Shown here: positions 41,846-53,820 of the stretch, piece by piece | Layout: each line of letters begins with the position of its first letter | How positions within the stretch are numbered: position 1 is the first letter of the stretch | From: Diphasiastrum complanatum | Lineage: Eukaryota; Streptophyta; Lycopodiopsida; Lycopodiales; Lycopodiaceae | Assembly (NCBI GenBank): GCA_029204225.1 | Contig: CM055097.1 | Coordinates: 10,217,184-10,281,183 of the forward strand | Reading direction: 5' to 3' | Length of the DNA stretch: 64,000 nucleotides | Program-made: the position numbers and the translations under genes | Notes under the pieces: model-generated | What the model was told of the DNA's origin: nothing | Databases searched by the model: none | What the model saw: the letters and a program-made list of their open reading frames with translations, nothing else

Positions 41846-42970
41846 TCGCTACGGGTGAACGGTGGATGCGCTTGAATTTGTGTGTGGGTGTGGCAATGTG
41901 GTCTAATGCGGTTTCCACGGTTCAAGATGGATATGATTGGATTGCAGTAGGTTGCGGTGGGTTGCGATATGATGCGGTTGACGTTAGTTGTGATTTGTTA
42001 CGTTCAGATGTTGTTTATTATGGTTGCGGTGGCTACGATAGATTGTGGTCTAATGCGATTGAGGACGGAGGGATGCAGATTGGTGCGGTCAGTGGCGGTG
42101 TCAGCGGGCGAGTGCAATTGCAACGGACAATTGCGGCTGCAGCGTGTCTGTTTGCGATGGGTGCAGGTGATTGCTATCTGAGTATAGTTCAGTGTGGGCG
42201 AGTGCGGTTGAAATGCAGGCACTATGGTTCACTGGCGGATGAAGGTGAAAAGCGGTTTGTTGCGGTTGAGGGGGAGTGAGGCTTTAGGGTGTGATGGGAG
42301 AGGTCTATTTGGAAAAAGTATCGGATTACAGGTTACGGTTGGTTGGGATGCAGGTGTCTACGATTGAATGCGGTGGGATACGGGTAAGTTGTGTGTTGCG
42401 ATGGATTGTGGTTTCTACGGTGGACCAGTGGAATGCGGCTGTTGTTGTGGTAGTGCGGTCAACTGTTGTGTCAGCGGTTGAGTGAATTTCAGTGGTTGAT
42501 TACAGTGTCAGTGACTGATTGTGGTTTCAACGGTCTATTGTGGTTTCTGTGGGTTCCGTGGGTAATTGCAGTTAAAGGTGGCCTGAGGGTAGTCGTAGGG
42601 ATGTGTGATTGCGGCTTTTTGCGACTGTGAATGAATGTGGTTGAGATGCAGGCGCTATGGTTCACTAGCGGATGAAGGTGGAGTGGTTTGTTGTGGCTGA
42701 GGGAGAGTGAAGCTTTAGGTGGTGATGCTGGAGGTATGTTCTGGAGGAATATTGGGGTTACGGGTTACGGATGGATGCGGTTATGATGTAATGGAATGCG
42801 GTCGCAACGGAATGTGGATGGTTGCGATGGTTGGGACAGGTGATTACATGTGGAGGTGGAGGTGGTTCGTAAGGTGGGGAGAGTGCAGAGTGCTGCGATT
42901 GAAGTGGAAGGTGTGTTTAATGCGACGACATGCGGTTAGATGCAGAGGTGAGGAAGTCCTTCTGTGCAGA
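41846..42970. repeat. GC-rich degenerate tandem-repeat block
   Basis: Composition changes abruptly to G-rich with endless variants of TGCGGTTG and GTGGTTTC. A longer unit also repeats: TTGAAATGCAGGC at 42208 and TTGAGATGCAGGC at 42641 begin segments that match for about 130 bp, giving a period near 433 bp. ORFs here (for example 41584-42279) are by-products of the repeat. Confidence 0.7.
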
Positions 42971-43740
42971 ACAGATGAAATCTCGTCAGTTGAGATTTAA
43001 CACAGGGCCGTCGGTTGAGATCTGACTGATGGGCGTCGGTTGAGATATGACTGATGACGTCGGTTGAGATTGAACGCAGGGCCGTCGGTTGAGATCTGAT
43101 TGATGGGCGTCGGTTGAGATCTCACTGATGGCGTCGGTTGAAATTGAACGTAGGGCCATCAGTTGAAATCTGACTAATGGGCGTCAGTTGAGATCTGACT
43201 GATGGCGTCAGTTGAAATTGAACGTAGGGCCATCAGTTGAGATCTGACTGATGGGCGTCGGTTGAGATCTGACTGATGGCGTCGGTTGAGATCTGACTGA
43301 TGGCATCGGTTGAGATCGAACGTAGGGTCGTCGGTTGAGATCTGACTGATGGGCATCGGTTGAGATCTGATTGATGGCATCGGTTGAGATTGAACGCAGG
43401 GCCGTCGGTTGAGATCTAACGTAGGGCCATCGGTTGAGATCTGACTGATGGGCGTCAATTGAGATCTAATTTAATGGCCGTCGATTGAGATTTTATTGAG
43501 GCTGTCGATTGAGATCTAACTGAGTGTGTCGGTCGAGATTCAGGCAACCCGTCAGTCGAGATTTCACAGGGCTCTGTCGGTTGAGATGTAACCGATGACC
43601 GTCGGTTGAGACCTGAGAGAGTGTGTGTCGGTTCAGATTCAATAGAATGTGTCGGTTGAGATTGGACACGAGCTCTCCGGTTGAGATTTAAACACAGGGG
43701 GGTCTCCGGTTGAGATGTAATCGTGAGGGGACGGGCGGAG
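42971..43740. repeat. 24-25 bp minisatellite with higher-order structure
   Basis: About 30 copies of a unit like GTCGGTTGAGATCTGACTGA plus 4-5 bases. In the first two thirds three variant units alternate (endings CTGACTGATGGGC, CTGACTGATGGC, TGAACGTAGGGCC), giving a super-repeat of about 74 bp. Copies toward 43740 are more diverged. Confidence 0.93.
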
Positions 43741-43990
43741 CGTGGACAAAGTTGCGGGTTTCTGATGTAGAAGGTGTGGGAGTTCAATGGGCAACGGTGC
43801 CAAATGTGAGTTTGATCATCTTCTTATTGAACTATTAGATTGAAATTAGTTTAGTTTGAATGGCTAAGATTATGATTATAGCCAATTAGAAAGGGCCAAT
43901 GAGAGCCAAGATGGGCTTCCCTCTCAACTATAAAATAAGGAGGCCATTTTCCATTGAAAAACATCATCTCTATTCTTAATAAAGCTCTAG

Positions 43991-45479
<1,489 letters not shown>

Positions 45480-47460
45480 AGGTGAAGGCGATGTTGTCGC
45501 TCCCAGCGATGAACCTCTATACTATGAAGACAACACAACAAATGTTCAAGTCATTTGTCACTTCACTCAGCGAAGCTCTGCCAAATTTTCATCCAAAATT
45601 TTTAAGTTATCTGATTGCGAACAAACTTCCCACAAGCCTTCATCTGCACTCACGGCTATCAGATGTATTCTCATTACCACCATTACCACGTTCGTCCTCC
45701 CAACTGTCATCTTTTTCCTATTTTTCAGCCTGTTTACTATTTTATCCGCCTTTTTCACTTTTTGAGCACCTTTTCGCCTTTTCCCATTTCCTCCGTTAAC
45801 AAACCATAACATCTATCCACTAACATGACTTTCTCCTCTTCTACTGACGACTCTGGCACCAAGCAGGTCATCCAACGTGAGATACCTTCTGCCATCCTGA
45901 TTTGCCCCTGTCGTCTGCATGCTTGATCCAACCTTGGAGACTGCTGGCCCTCTTCTTGTTCCAATGGGTTTTTACCCAGCGCTATTAGCCATTTGTAACC
46001 AAGACTGCTCATGAGATCCCAATTCAGACAAAAACGGGTACTTAATCAAGGCTATCAATGATCTCGTAATCCAAGCAGCTGCCTACTTGTTGAACAACTT
46101 TCTAGTTGTTTCGACTTTTCGCAAGGACCGCATTCAGTCTAAGCTGCTCAGTCAGATCGTGGAATCTTTCATAGAATTTTTTAGCCCCTCAGTGAGGCCA
46201 TACGATTGGCATATCTTCTTGCTCCACGGGCTTTCCATCGCCATAAAACCTAACATGTGCGACCACATCGCAGTAGGTCCACTACTGTGTAACTTTGTTT
46301 GTGCGTTTCTCAAGGAGAAGGTGCACGAGTTTTATCGTTCCTCTGTTCTTTCTGCCACTATCCCACACACTACCTTTTATCCACCTTCTGATGCTTCCAC
46401 CTCCCAGCAACCCGCAGCTACTAACACAACGGCCAGCAAACGCATGCGTGCTGCTGCCCCCTCCTTGTCAAGTCCTATCAACAAATGACGTACCGCACCT
46501 CCGCAACTAACCACCACCACTTCCACAACCACACTTTCTTCTTCTGCTCAAACCTCCACTTCTACTACCTCATTTGTTCCTCTTCTTCCTATTCCGACAT
46601 CCTCTGCTTCTGTTTCCACATCTTCCACTGCTTCTATCACCATTACTTCGTCCATAGCCCCTACTTCTGCTTCTACACCCCTCCTTCAGATAAACCCACT
46701 CGACTCTCAGCTCTCTCCCGACACCTTGTCATGGATGCAACTCATCAATCTTTCGTCGCCTCGCCAAGTTTCCTCACCTCCCTCGTCTCCATCCATCCTC
46801 CATACCACCCTCCAGTTCCCCTCTGTTCCTCCCATCTCCTCTTTTGAACAATCTGTTCTCACACCTGTCTCCACCTTTGCTACTCCTCTCACACCCCCCA
46901 CATCTCCAATGAAGGTTTCCGAGGGCGACAAACCGTTGTCTGATGACACATTTGCGCAAACAGTATGACATGAATTCTCCAAAGAAGCTGATTGAAGACG
47001 ATGACAACACAGTACAGGTCGTCGGAGCTACCTCACAACAAGCCCTGCTAGCACCACCGTACCGGCCGGTCCCACAGATATTTCTATGGCCTACCAGATC
47101 TTGGGTACCTTTGTCCAGGAGGCGGTAGCAACCAAAACAAAACTGGATGGCCGCATATTGGAATTGGCAACAAACAACACTCAGCTGCGGGCAGAAATCA
47201 GCCAACTACAACAAGATTAGCTGATCCTCAACATCACGAACAAGCAGAAAAAGCCGAGGTGCAAAGATAAAGAAACACGAAGCGGATCTCCAAGGATACG
47301 TCATGGCCCTTTCCAAGTCTAACACAAACGCTCCGATCAAGGTCCAGGAGATCCAGCAGCAGCTTACACAATGCCTCACTCCGCTCCAGGCACAAATCAC
47401 GGTGCAGAAACAGAAAATCTTTGCTTGGGAGCGGAGGTGACGACATTACAAGCAAAAAAG
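45480..47460 (+). pseudogene. Unrecognised decayed ORF: helical region, Ser/Thr/Pro linker, coiled coil
   Basis: From about 45960 a single plus-strand frame runs to 46968 with only two stops (TGA near 46012 and 46486). The first part (LIKAINDLVIQAAAYLLNNF, YDWHIFLLHGLSIAIKPNMC) looks helical. From 46390 it is extremely rich in Ser, Thr and Pro, ending near SPMKVSEGDKPLSDD. After frame changes come FVQEAVATKTKLDGRILELA and KVQEIQQQLTQCLTPLQAQI, Leu/Gln-rich and coiled-coil-like. Upstream at 45480-45770 is coding-like but in other frames. No domain is recognised. It could be the extra ORF of a large retrotransposon or a decayed host gene. Confidence 0.4.
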
Positions 47461-48125
47461 ATTTCAACTAGTTTAGTCAATATTGGTCATAGTTGACAAA
47501 ATTGCCAAATACACAATTGAGGCCAATTTTTATATTAGACTTAGAGTTTGACTTTTCAAAGTTATATTAGTCTAAATGCATTTGAATAAACACTTTTGGA
47601 TAATGTGGAAAAGTTTAGAAGTCGAGTTTGAATAGATTCAAATTTGAATGTTGGGTACATTGAATCTAGTCCCAAAAATAGTAGGGTCTACATTTTGGAG
47701 GGAAAGTCAAGTGGCCAAATACGGCTTCTTCTTATACAATATTTTCATACCACTTTGGCACTTTATGTTAGGGTGATATGCTTCTTGGTGAGAACGTATT
47801 CCGAGAAACATCTTTATATTTTCTCTTATCACCTACAGATTGCTTGTTCAAGCGCGGATAATCTTCGCGCTTCGGCACTTCATCCATCGTAACTTCTTAA
47901 TTTGACGGAACATCCTATCTTACAACTTCTTCATTCTCTTCAGATTCACAAGTCTTGAGTTTGCTCCTCATGTGTTTGAGCTACTTCATCATCATAATAT
48001 CCATGCAGCTCATCAAAGACAACATCACGTGATACGATATAGTCTTCTTGGATAGTGGATCATAACTTGTAGCCCATTGACTTGATCATCATACCCAACA
48101 AAGATAGTCTTCAATGATTTATCAT
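47461..48125. other. Gap: AT-rich, nothing recognised
   Basis: No convincing ORF or repeat boundary. Confidence 0.5.
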
Positions 48126-48775
48126 CTAACTTCTTCCTTGTCTAGTCAGGTACATGAACACAGGCTTTATATTTTGCTTGCCCTTGTCTTTCACCATCAA
48201 GGCTTTGTCCTCATTGCCTTTAATTTGGCCCTTACAGAGTTCTCGTCTTTGTTCTTCTAGCAACATGATCCCGTGTAATTCTTCAAATGTAGGCAATCTC
48301 TCCCTTGTCACTATGCCACTGACAAAAGTTTGAAACTCTTCTCTCAAACCGTTTAAGCAAGTTTGAACAAGTTCTGCGCCAATGGAATGAAACTCATCCC
48401 ACAACGTCTTTGTGCATGCAAAGTAGCTTGTCATATTTTCATTATGTTCCATTCTGATGTTCGTCATTTTGCTCCTCAAGAACAAAATGTGTGAAGGATT
48501 CGTAGTCTCATACTATCTTTTAAGTGTGTCCCATGCTTGTCTCGGAGTAGTAGCATCACTTATATGCGCTATCACATGGTCCTTGACAAACATATTGATA
48601 ATGGTGAGATCTCTTCTTGCCTTTTTGTTGTATGCCTTCACTTTGGCCTCAATCATTGGATAGGCTTCTTCACTAGTAATGACCTCCCAAAGTTCCTTCT
48701 CCATGAGAATATTCTTAAGCTTGAACTTCCATATAATTGGATACGCCATCAAGGCACAACTTCTCCCATATTAGA
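48126..48775 (-). pseudogene. Copia gag fragment, minus strand
   Basis: Minus strand: WKFKLKNILMEKELWEVIT, then HVIAHISDATTPRQAWDTLK, a stop near 48511, then LRSKMTNIRMEHNENMTSYF, LVQTCLNGLREEFQTFVSGI and LPTFEELHGIMLLEEQRREL. This is a copia gag of a different lineage from copia A and B. A frameshift at the start (near 48750) separates the initiating part. Protease, integrase and RT are not present downstream, and no LTR was located. Confidence 0.82.
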
Positions 48776-49456
48776 CATGGCTTCAAAAAACTGCTCGTTT
48801 GAGCTCAAAAATTCATTTTTTAATGTGAAACGAACACAATGCCACAATGTTGAGCTTGCCTAGATGAAGTCTAGCTACTTGCCACAAGATCCACTAGCAC
48901 CAAATTTGGCTTTGATCGGCCTTTTGGGCTCTAAAAAATGACATTAGTGATTTTGGTCGTTATTAGCCTCGAGCTATAGTATGGTGAAGATTCCACATGA
49001 AATGAAGCTTCTCTCTAAGAGGACGCTTCTGTGTATGCTTTACCGTCAGGAGGTTCACCAAAAATTTGGTCAAAATTGGAGCTATTTTGACCACCAAAAG
49101 CCCTTTTTTTTGAGCTCTACTTAAAGAGAATAGAAAATGAACTGGAACTTCAAGGAGAAGTTTTTTTTATTGAAGAACCTGTTTACACATCAGGCCCTTT
49201 CAATGAGATTTCCAAATAAAATTTTTTAATGAAGAATCATGCTCCCTTGCCCTCCGCAGCCCTTCTAATCCATTCGAGGCTCATTGAACGACCTGCATCC
49301 ATCCAACGGTTCATCGTGCACCTATTTTTCACCTATTTTTCAATGTAGAGCCTTATCCGATGGTTGAGGATAAGCTCATGCGCTAAACTCCACTCCACGA
49401 GCTACTAGACACCTGAATGCCCTAGAGCCCAATTCAATTGGGAGAGCGCGATGGCC
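48776..49456. other. Gap: nothing recognised
   Basis: No gene or clear repeat boundary. May contain part of the LTR or leader of the minus-strand copia at 48126. Confidence 0.45.
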
Positions 49457-49715
49457 CTAGATAGGTCTTGCTTGGAGCTTAGATCTAGCTATGGTTGGGT
49501 GGTGAATACTTGAGGCCAGCTTGTTATCTATCTTTGTGTTTAAAGAGTAGGGACACAGGTGGAGGAGAGATCCTTGGAGGCTTGCAGATCCTTACTTCTA
49601 GGTGGAGGCATCCAAGCTTGGAGTTGGTGAGCATCTTGAAGCTTGTAGGTTGTTTGGATGATATTTGGAGGCTCTACCTTGGATTTGGAGGACTTCCTCA
49701 CCTCTACTTGTAAAA
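49457..49715 (+). repeat. 5' LTR end of a chromovirus (truncated)
   Basis: 259 bp matching 52025-52283 at the same length with roughly ten differences by eye. The match starts abruptly at CTAGATAGGTCTTGC, so the first 800 bp of this LTR are missing. Confidence 0.82.
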
Positions 49716-49716
49716 G

Positions 49717-49728
49717 TAGCATCAGAGC
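49717..49728 (+). promoter_or_regulatory. Degenerate primer-binding site
   Basis: TAGCATCAGAGC next to the LTR end, two substitutions from TGGTATCAGAGC. Its position supports calling 49457-49715 the 5' LTR. Confidence 0.6.
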
Positions 49729-50660
49729 TAGACAAAGGATGATAACCTTTCTAACCTTCTTCAAGTTCTATTAAGATCACCAACTAATTTTTTTTTTGGA
49801 AAAGATTATAGGCTTTTCTAGTTGTAGGAAGCTTGTAGTTGAAGTACCGAGTGAATCTAGTTCTCTTTGGAAGAGAGTAGTGATGCTTATACAATTGTTT
49901 AGGGGCTGATTTTTTATCATGTTAGAGAAGTTTTAAAGTGGGCTTTGGGTTTTTAAAAGTTCTGAAAAAAGATTTGTGAGATGGTTAGAGGAAGTCTTCC
50001 TCTATATACACAAACTTTTTTTTGCAAAAAGATTGATTCTAGCTATGTGTTTTGATCAAAACTAGTGTTTTTTTTAATAAATGAAGTGTTTGAAGTTCTG
50101 ATTTTCATTTTGAAGTTCTGTTTTTTAGACCCCTAAATCTGAAAATCAGATATGAAAAGTGAAGTTTTCATCTAAACTTCATTAGTTACACCTTTCTATC
50201 TCCTAGTTTCATGAAAATGACAATGTAGGAAGGGAATGGTAGTGTAACTTTGTGCATAAAACAAGTTTTGAAATTCTGTTTTTTGTCATTTTGAAGTTCT
50301 AATTTTCAGACCTCTATATCTTATCAGATCTGAAAATTGAAGTTTTCATAAAGCTTCATTAGTTATCCATTTCTAGACACTAATTTATTGGTTTGGAAAT
50401 CTAGAATAGTGAGAAATGTGAAAACTTTGGTTGCTTTTGAAATGACAAATGGAATTGGAATTGGAATAGGAATAGGAACTTTATGTAAACATTAGTTTGG
50501 ATTAGTTAATTGAAGTTTACATAAAGATTTGGTTTTCATTTTTGCTTTTGATTAAGGCAAATGTAGCTTGTTGTTGTTTTTCTCTTAAGCTTGGATTGAG
50601 CTTGGTTTTCAACCTCGATCACCAATTAGTGTTGGCATGAAAAACCTGCGGGTGCAAGCC
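49729..50660 (+). other. Internal non-coding remainder of the chromovirus
   Basis: AT-rich, no gag or RT recognisable. TTTGAAGTTCTGATTTTCA-like phrases recur at about 50087-50315. Most of the coding region has been deleted. Confidence 0.5.
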
Positions 50661-51205
50661 ACAGCTGATTTCCTTGTGAATATGCAAGAAATGTTATAGC
50701 ATAAGAAGTGCCCAGGACAGGGCAAGGCACTATGCTGATCTATCTCGGAAGCACAAGGTATTCATGGTCAACGACTGGGTGTTTTTGAGAGTCCCTAGTC
50801 ACTCTAGGGGCTTGAAAACTATTAAGTGTGCAAAGTTGGCGCCTAGGTATTGCGGTCCTTTTAAGGTTATCCAAGTGATAAGCAAGGTCACATACAAACT
50901 AGACCTTCCAGCTAACGTTGGAATTCATCTTGTTTTCCACGTAAGTAAGTTGAAACCCTCGTTGGGGGTTGGGGAGACCCTGGTCCCTGTGGAAGATCTA
51001 GTGGAACTTCTTCGTGATGAGTCCGTGAGTAGACCACTTGAACCCGAGGCAATTGTTAATAGCCGACAGAGGACTCTACGAAGTAGAGTGCTTCGGGAAT
51101 TTTTAGTCAGGTGGAGGGGCAAATCAGAAGAGGAGGATACCTGAGAAAAGGAGGCTGATCTCCAAAAGAATATTCCAAATTTTTCCCTACAAGAAAAAAT
51201 CTAAG
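50661..51205 (+). pseudogene. Chromovirus (gypsy) integrase C-terminus with chromodomain
   Basis: The 126-codon frame from 50764 reads KLAPRYCGPFKVIQVISKV, TYKLDLPANVGIHLVFHVSK and LKP, the integrase C-terminal GPF/Y region. A linker and chromodomain follow (SRQRTLRSRVLREFLVRWRG). The frame stops at TGA 51142-51144 where the chromodomain aromatic Trp (TGG) would be, and the same frame continues EKEADLQK. Chromodomains in this family steer integration by binding histone marks. Upstream (50661-50760) is integrase in other frames. All domains before this are missing. Confidence 0.85.
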
Positions 51206-51220
51206 TTTAGGGGGAAGCAA
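51206..51220 (+). promoter_or_regulatory. Polypurine tract of the chromovirus
   Basis: TTTAGGGGGAAGCAA immediately before the TGTTACATACC start of the LTR. Confidence 0.75.
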
Positions 51221-52283
51221 TGTTACATACCTATGTAACTAGCAGTACTTCAGACCCCTAATAGTCCATTTAGTGTTGGGGGCTTAATGGCAAGGTACCC
51301 TTAGGATTAAGGATATATGCTCTTGGATAAGGACATGCAAGTGACTATACCTTAGTTGGAGGTATGGAGTCACGTGACCCTTGGATAAGGGGTACCCTTA
51401 GTATTAAGGGTAGGTGTCTTAGATTAAGATACTAGTGTCCTTGGTTAAGGACAAGTAGGTGTCTATGCCTTGGATGGAGGAATGGAACCTAGAGAGGTGT
51501 TAGAAAGTCATTGGATGACTATTTTTCTAAACCTTGGGCCTCAACCTTGAACCATATCACTTTATTGGTCTAGGACCAAAGTATACATTCACAACTTGGG
51601 CAACGAGACCTAAAGTGTTCATTGAGTTCCCAACTCCCACAAGAAAGGCATTCAAAGAGTCATAGGTTATGGAAGGAGTCTCTTAACCTTCCATAAGCCT
51701 ATGGAGGCTCTTGGAGATTTTTTAACTCCCCTAGGCTTCTCTCTCTCTCTCATTGGATGAGCATGGAACTCCATAGTGCATTGGAGAGGTCCATGGGCCA
51801 TCTATATGAGGGTAGTAGGGCGCCCATGGGGAGGGGGGGGGTCTCTCTTGTTTGCTTTGCTTATGCTCTAATGTTGCTACTAGTGTGTAGAGTGCTTTCT
51901 TGTGGTAGTATGCTTGAGGTTTGGATCTTGCTTATGGTATGGGACATAAGTAGGGTTTGGATTTTGAGTATGCTATGGAGTGTTGTGGTATGCTTGTGAT
52001 TTGTTTATGGTTAGCAAGGGGGAGCTAGATAGGTCTTGCTTGGAGCTTGGATCTAGCTATGGTTGGGTGGTGAATACTTGAGGCCAGCTTGTTATCTATC
52101 TTTGTGTTTAAAGAGTAGGGACACAGGTGGAGGAGAGATCCTTGGAGACTTGCAGATCCTTACTTGCAGGTGGAGGCATCCTAGCTTGGAGTTGGGGAGC
52201 ATCTTGAAGCTTGCAGGTTGCTTGGAGGATATTTGGAGGCTCTACCTTGGATTTGGAGGACTTCCTCACCTTTACTTGTAAAA
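51221..52283 (+). repeat. 3' LTR of the chromovirus
   Basis: About 1,063 bp, from TGTTACATACCTATG to TTGTAAAA. Only its last 259 bp have a partner (49457-49715). The terminus TTGTAAAA lacks the usual CA, so the exact right edge is uncertain by a few bases. The left half repeats the phrase CTTGGATAAGG several times (51330-51400). Confidence 0.78.
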
Positions 52284-52319
52284 TGTCCATCCAATTTTCT
52301 CTCTCCTAGGAAACTGTCA

Positions 52320-52475
52320 TTCTCTCCCTATGGAATCCACGTTCTCTCTCCTCTCTTCGGTGGAATGCACATTCTCTCTCCTCTCTCCTGTGGAATGCAC
52401 ATTCTCTCTCCAATGGAATGCACGTTCTCTCTCTACAGAATGCACATTCTCTCTCCTCTCTCCAGTGGAATGTGC
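52320..52475. repeat. Minisatellite of TGGAATGCACATTCTCTCTC units
   Basis: Five to six imperfect copies of GGAATGCACATTCTCTCTCC with or without an extra TCTCTCC, so unit length varies from about 25 to 38 bp. Confidence 0.85.
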
Positions 52476-52981
52476 ATATGCTATGTGGCAGCCCGTCATT
52501 GGCTATTCACATCACATTCCACCACAAATGTAAAAAAATTTGCCCAAAAAAACCGGAAAAAAAAAACAAGTCCATTTGGTCAGAAAAGAAAAAGAAAAAA
52601 GAAACCTTCACACAATGGCATTACGCAGGGGAAGGCCCTCGGGCTCCCACCCTCGGGCGTGAGGGCCCTCCTAGCAAGGAAGGCCCTAGGACAGGGCCTT
52701 CCCCCCCACAAGCAAACTTTGTATGAGTTTACATTTTCAATGTTTCCAACAACAAAAAATTCACAACGTAACATTGCATCTACAAGGTGAACAGATTCAA
52801 CAACATTTTTGAATCATCCAAGCCAAGCAGAACCTTCAGGCATATCTCAAATCTGGCATCTCACATACCACAAATAGTGCCACCGTTATGATGCTCAAGT
52901 TGCCAAGAACACAGGAGTAACACATAAGAATGTCGATGATCACCTTCTCCATCTTTACATCCTCTCCCTCCATGCTGAACG

Positions 52982-52984
<3 letters not shown>

Positions 52985-53018
<34 letters not shown>
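52985..53018. repeat. (CT)n microsatellite
   Basis: About 17 CT units. Confidence 0.95.
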
Positions 53019-53020
<2 letters not shown>

Positions 53021-53182
53021 GTTGAACGAGACAAATCCTACATATTTCAAAAGCACTAGATTTCAAGGATTTTTTAACACGTAATTGTTGTTCGACTAAT
53101 TTTTTGGCTGTTTTGGGCCCTATATTATTTTGCATAATATAGGACCCATATTTTTGTCCTTGTTTTTTTATAACACCGAATG

Positions 53183-53184
<2 letters not shown>

Positions 53185-53226
<42 letters not shown>

Positions 53227-53561
53227 GGTAGAGAGATATAGAGAGAGAGCGGGTGGTACAAAGATATAGAGAGAGAGCGGGTGAGAGAGCACGAGAGGGA
53301 GGGAGAGAGAGCGGAAGAGAGAGAGGGAGAGAGCGCAACACGGGGAGGGAAGAGAGAGAGAGAGTAAGAGAGGGAGAGGGCGCAGCAGGGGGAGGGAGAG
53401 AGGAGAGGGAAGCAGGGAGAGAGAGAGAGAGAGCGCAGCAAGAGGGAGGGAGGGAGAGCGTAGCATCAGAGAGGGAGAGAGAGAGGGCAGCAGGGAGAAA
53501 GAGAGAGGGAGAGAGTGCAACAGGAGGGAGGGAGGGAGAGGGAGAGCGTAGCGAGAGAGAG

Positions 53562-53593
<32 letters not shown>

Positions 53594-53820
53594 AAGCAGC
53601 AGGGGGAGGGGGAGGGAGAGAGAGAGGAGAGGGCAACATAGGGGAGAGGGAGAGGGAGAGACAGGCAGGAGGGAGGGACGGAGAGAGAGAGAGAGAGCGT
53701 AGCAGCAGAGAGAGAGGGAGAGAGCATAGCAAGGGGAGAGAGAGAGGAGAGAGGGCTTGGGGGAGAGAGGGGGAGAGACAGCCCATCAGGGAGGGAGGAG
53801 AGAGAGAGAGGGGAAAAGAG
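53185..53820. repeat. Purine-only GA-rich tract
   Basis: About 640 bp of GAGA, GGGA and GAGCG variants with hardly any pyrimidines on the plus strand apart from periodic GCGCAGCA or GCGTAGC islets. Long open frames on both strands (for example 53253-53702) are artefacts of the missing stop codons. Confidence 0.92.

Noticed and set aside
41584-42279. 231-codon ORF with Trp/Gly/Val-rich tail
   Set aside because: It starts in gypsy RNase H and runs into G-rich tandem repeats after a frameshift; the tail is not a protein family.
43174-43787. ORFs with QISTDG and SQPT repeats that look like a repeat protein
   Set aside because: They translate the 24-25 bp minisatellite. The unit length is often not a multiple of three, so the frame wanders, and no flanking gene structure exists.
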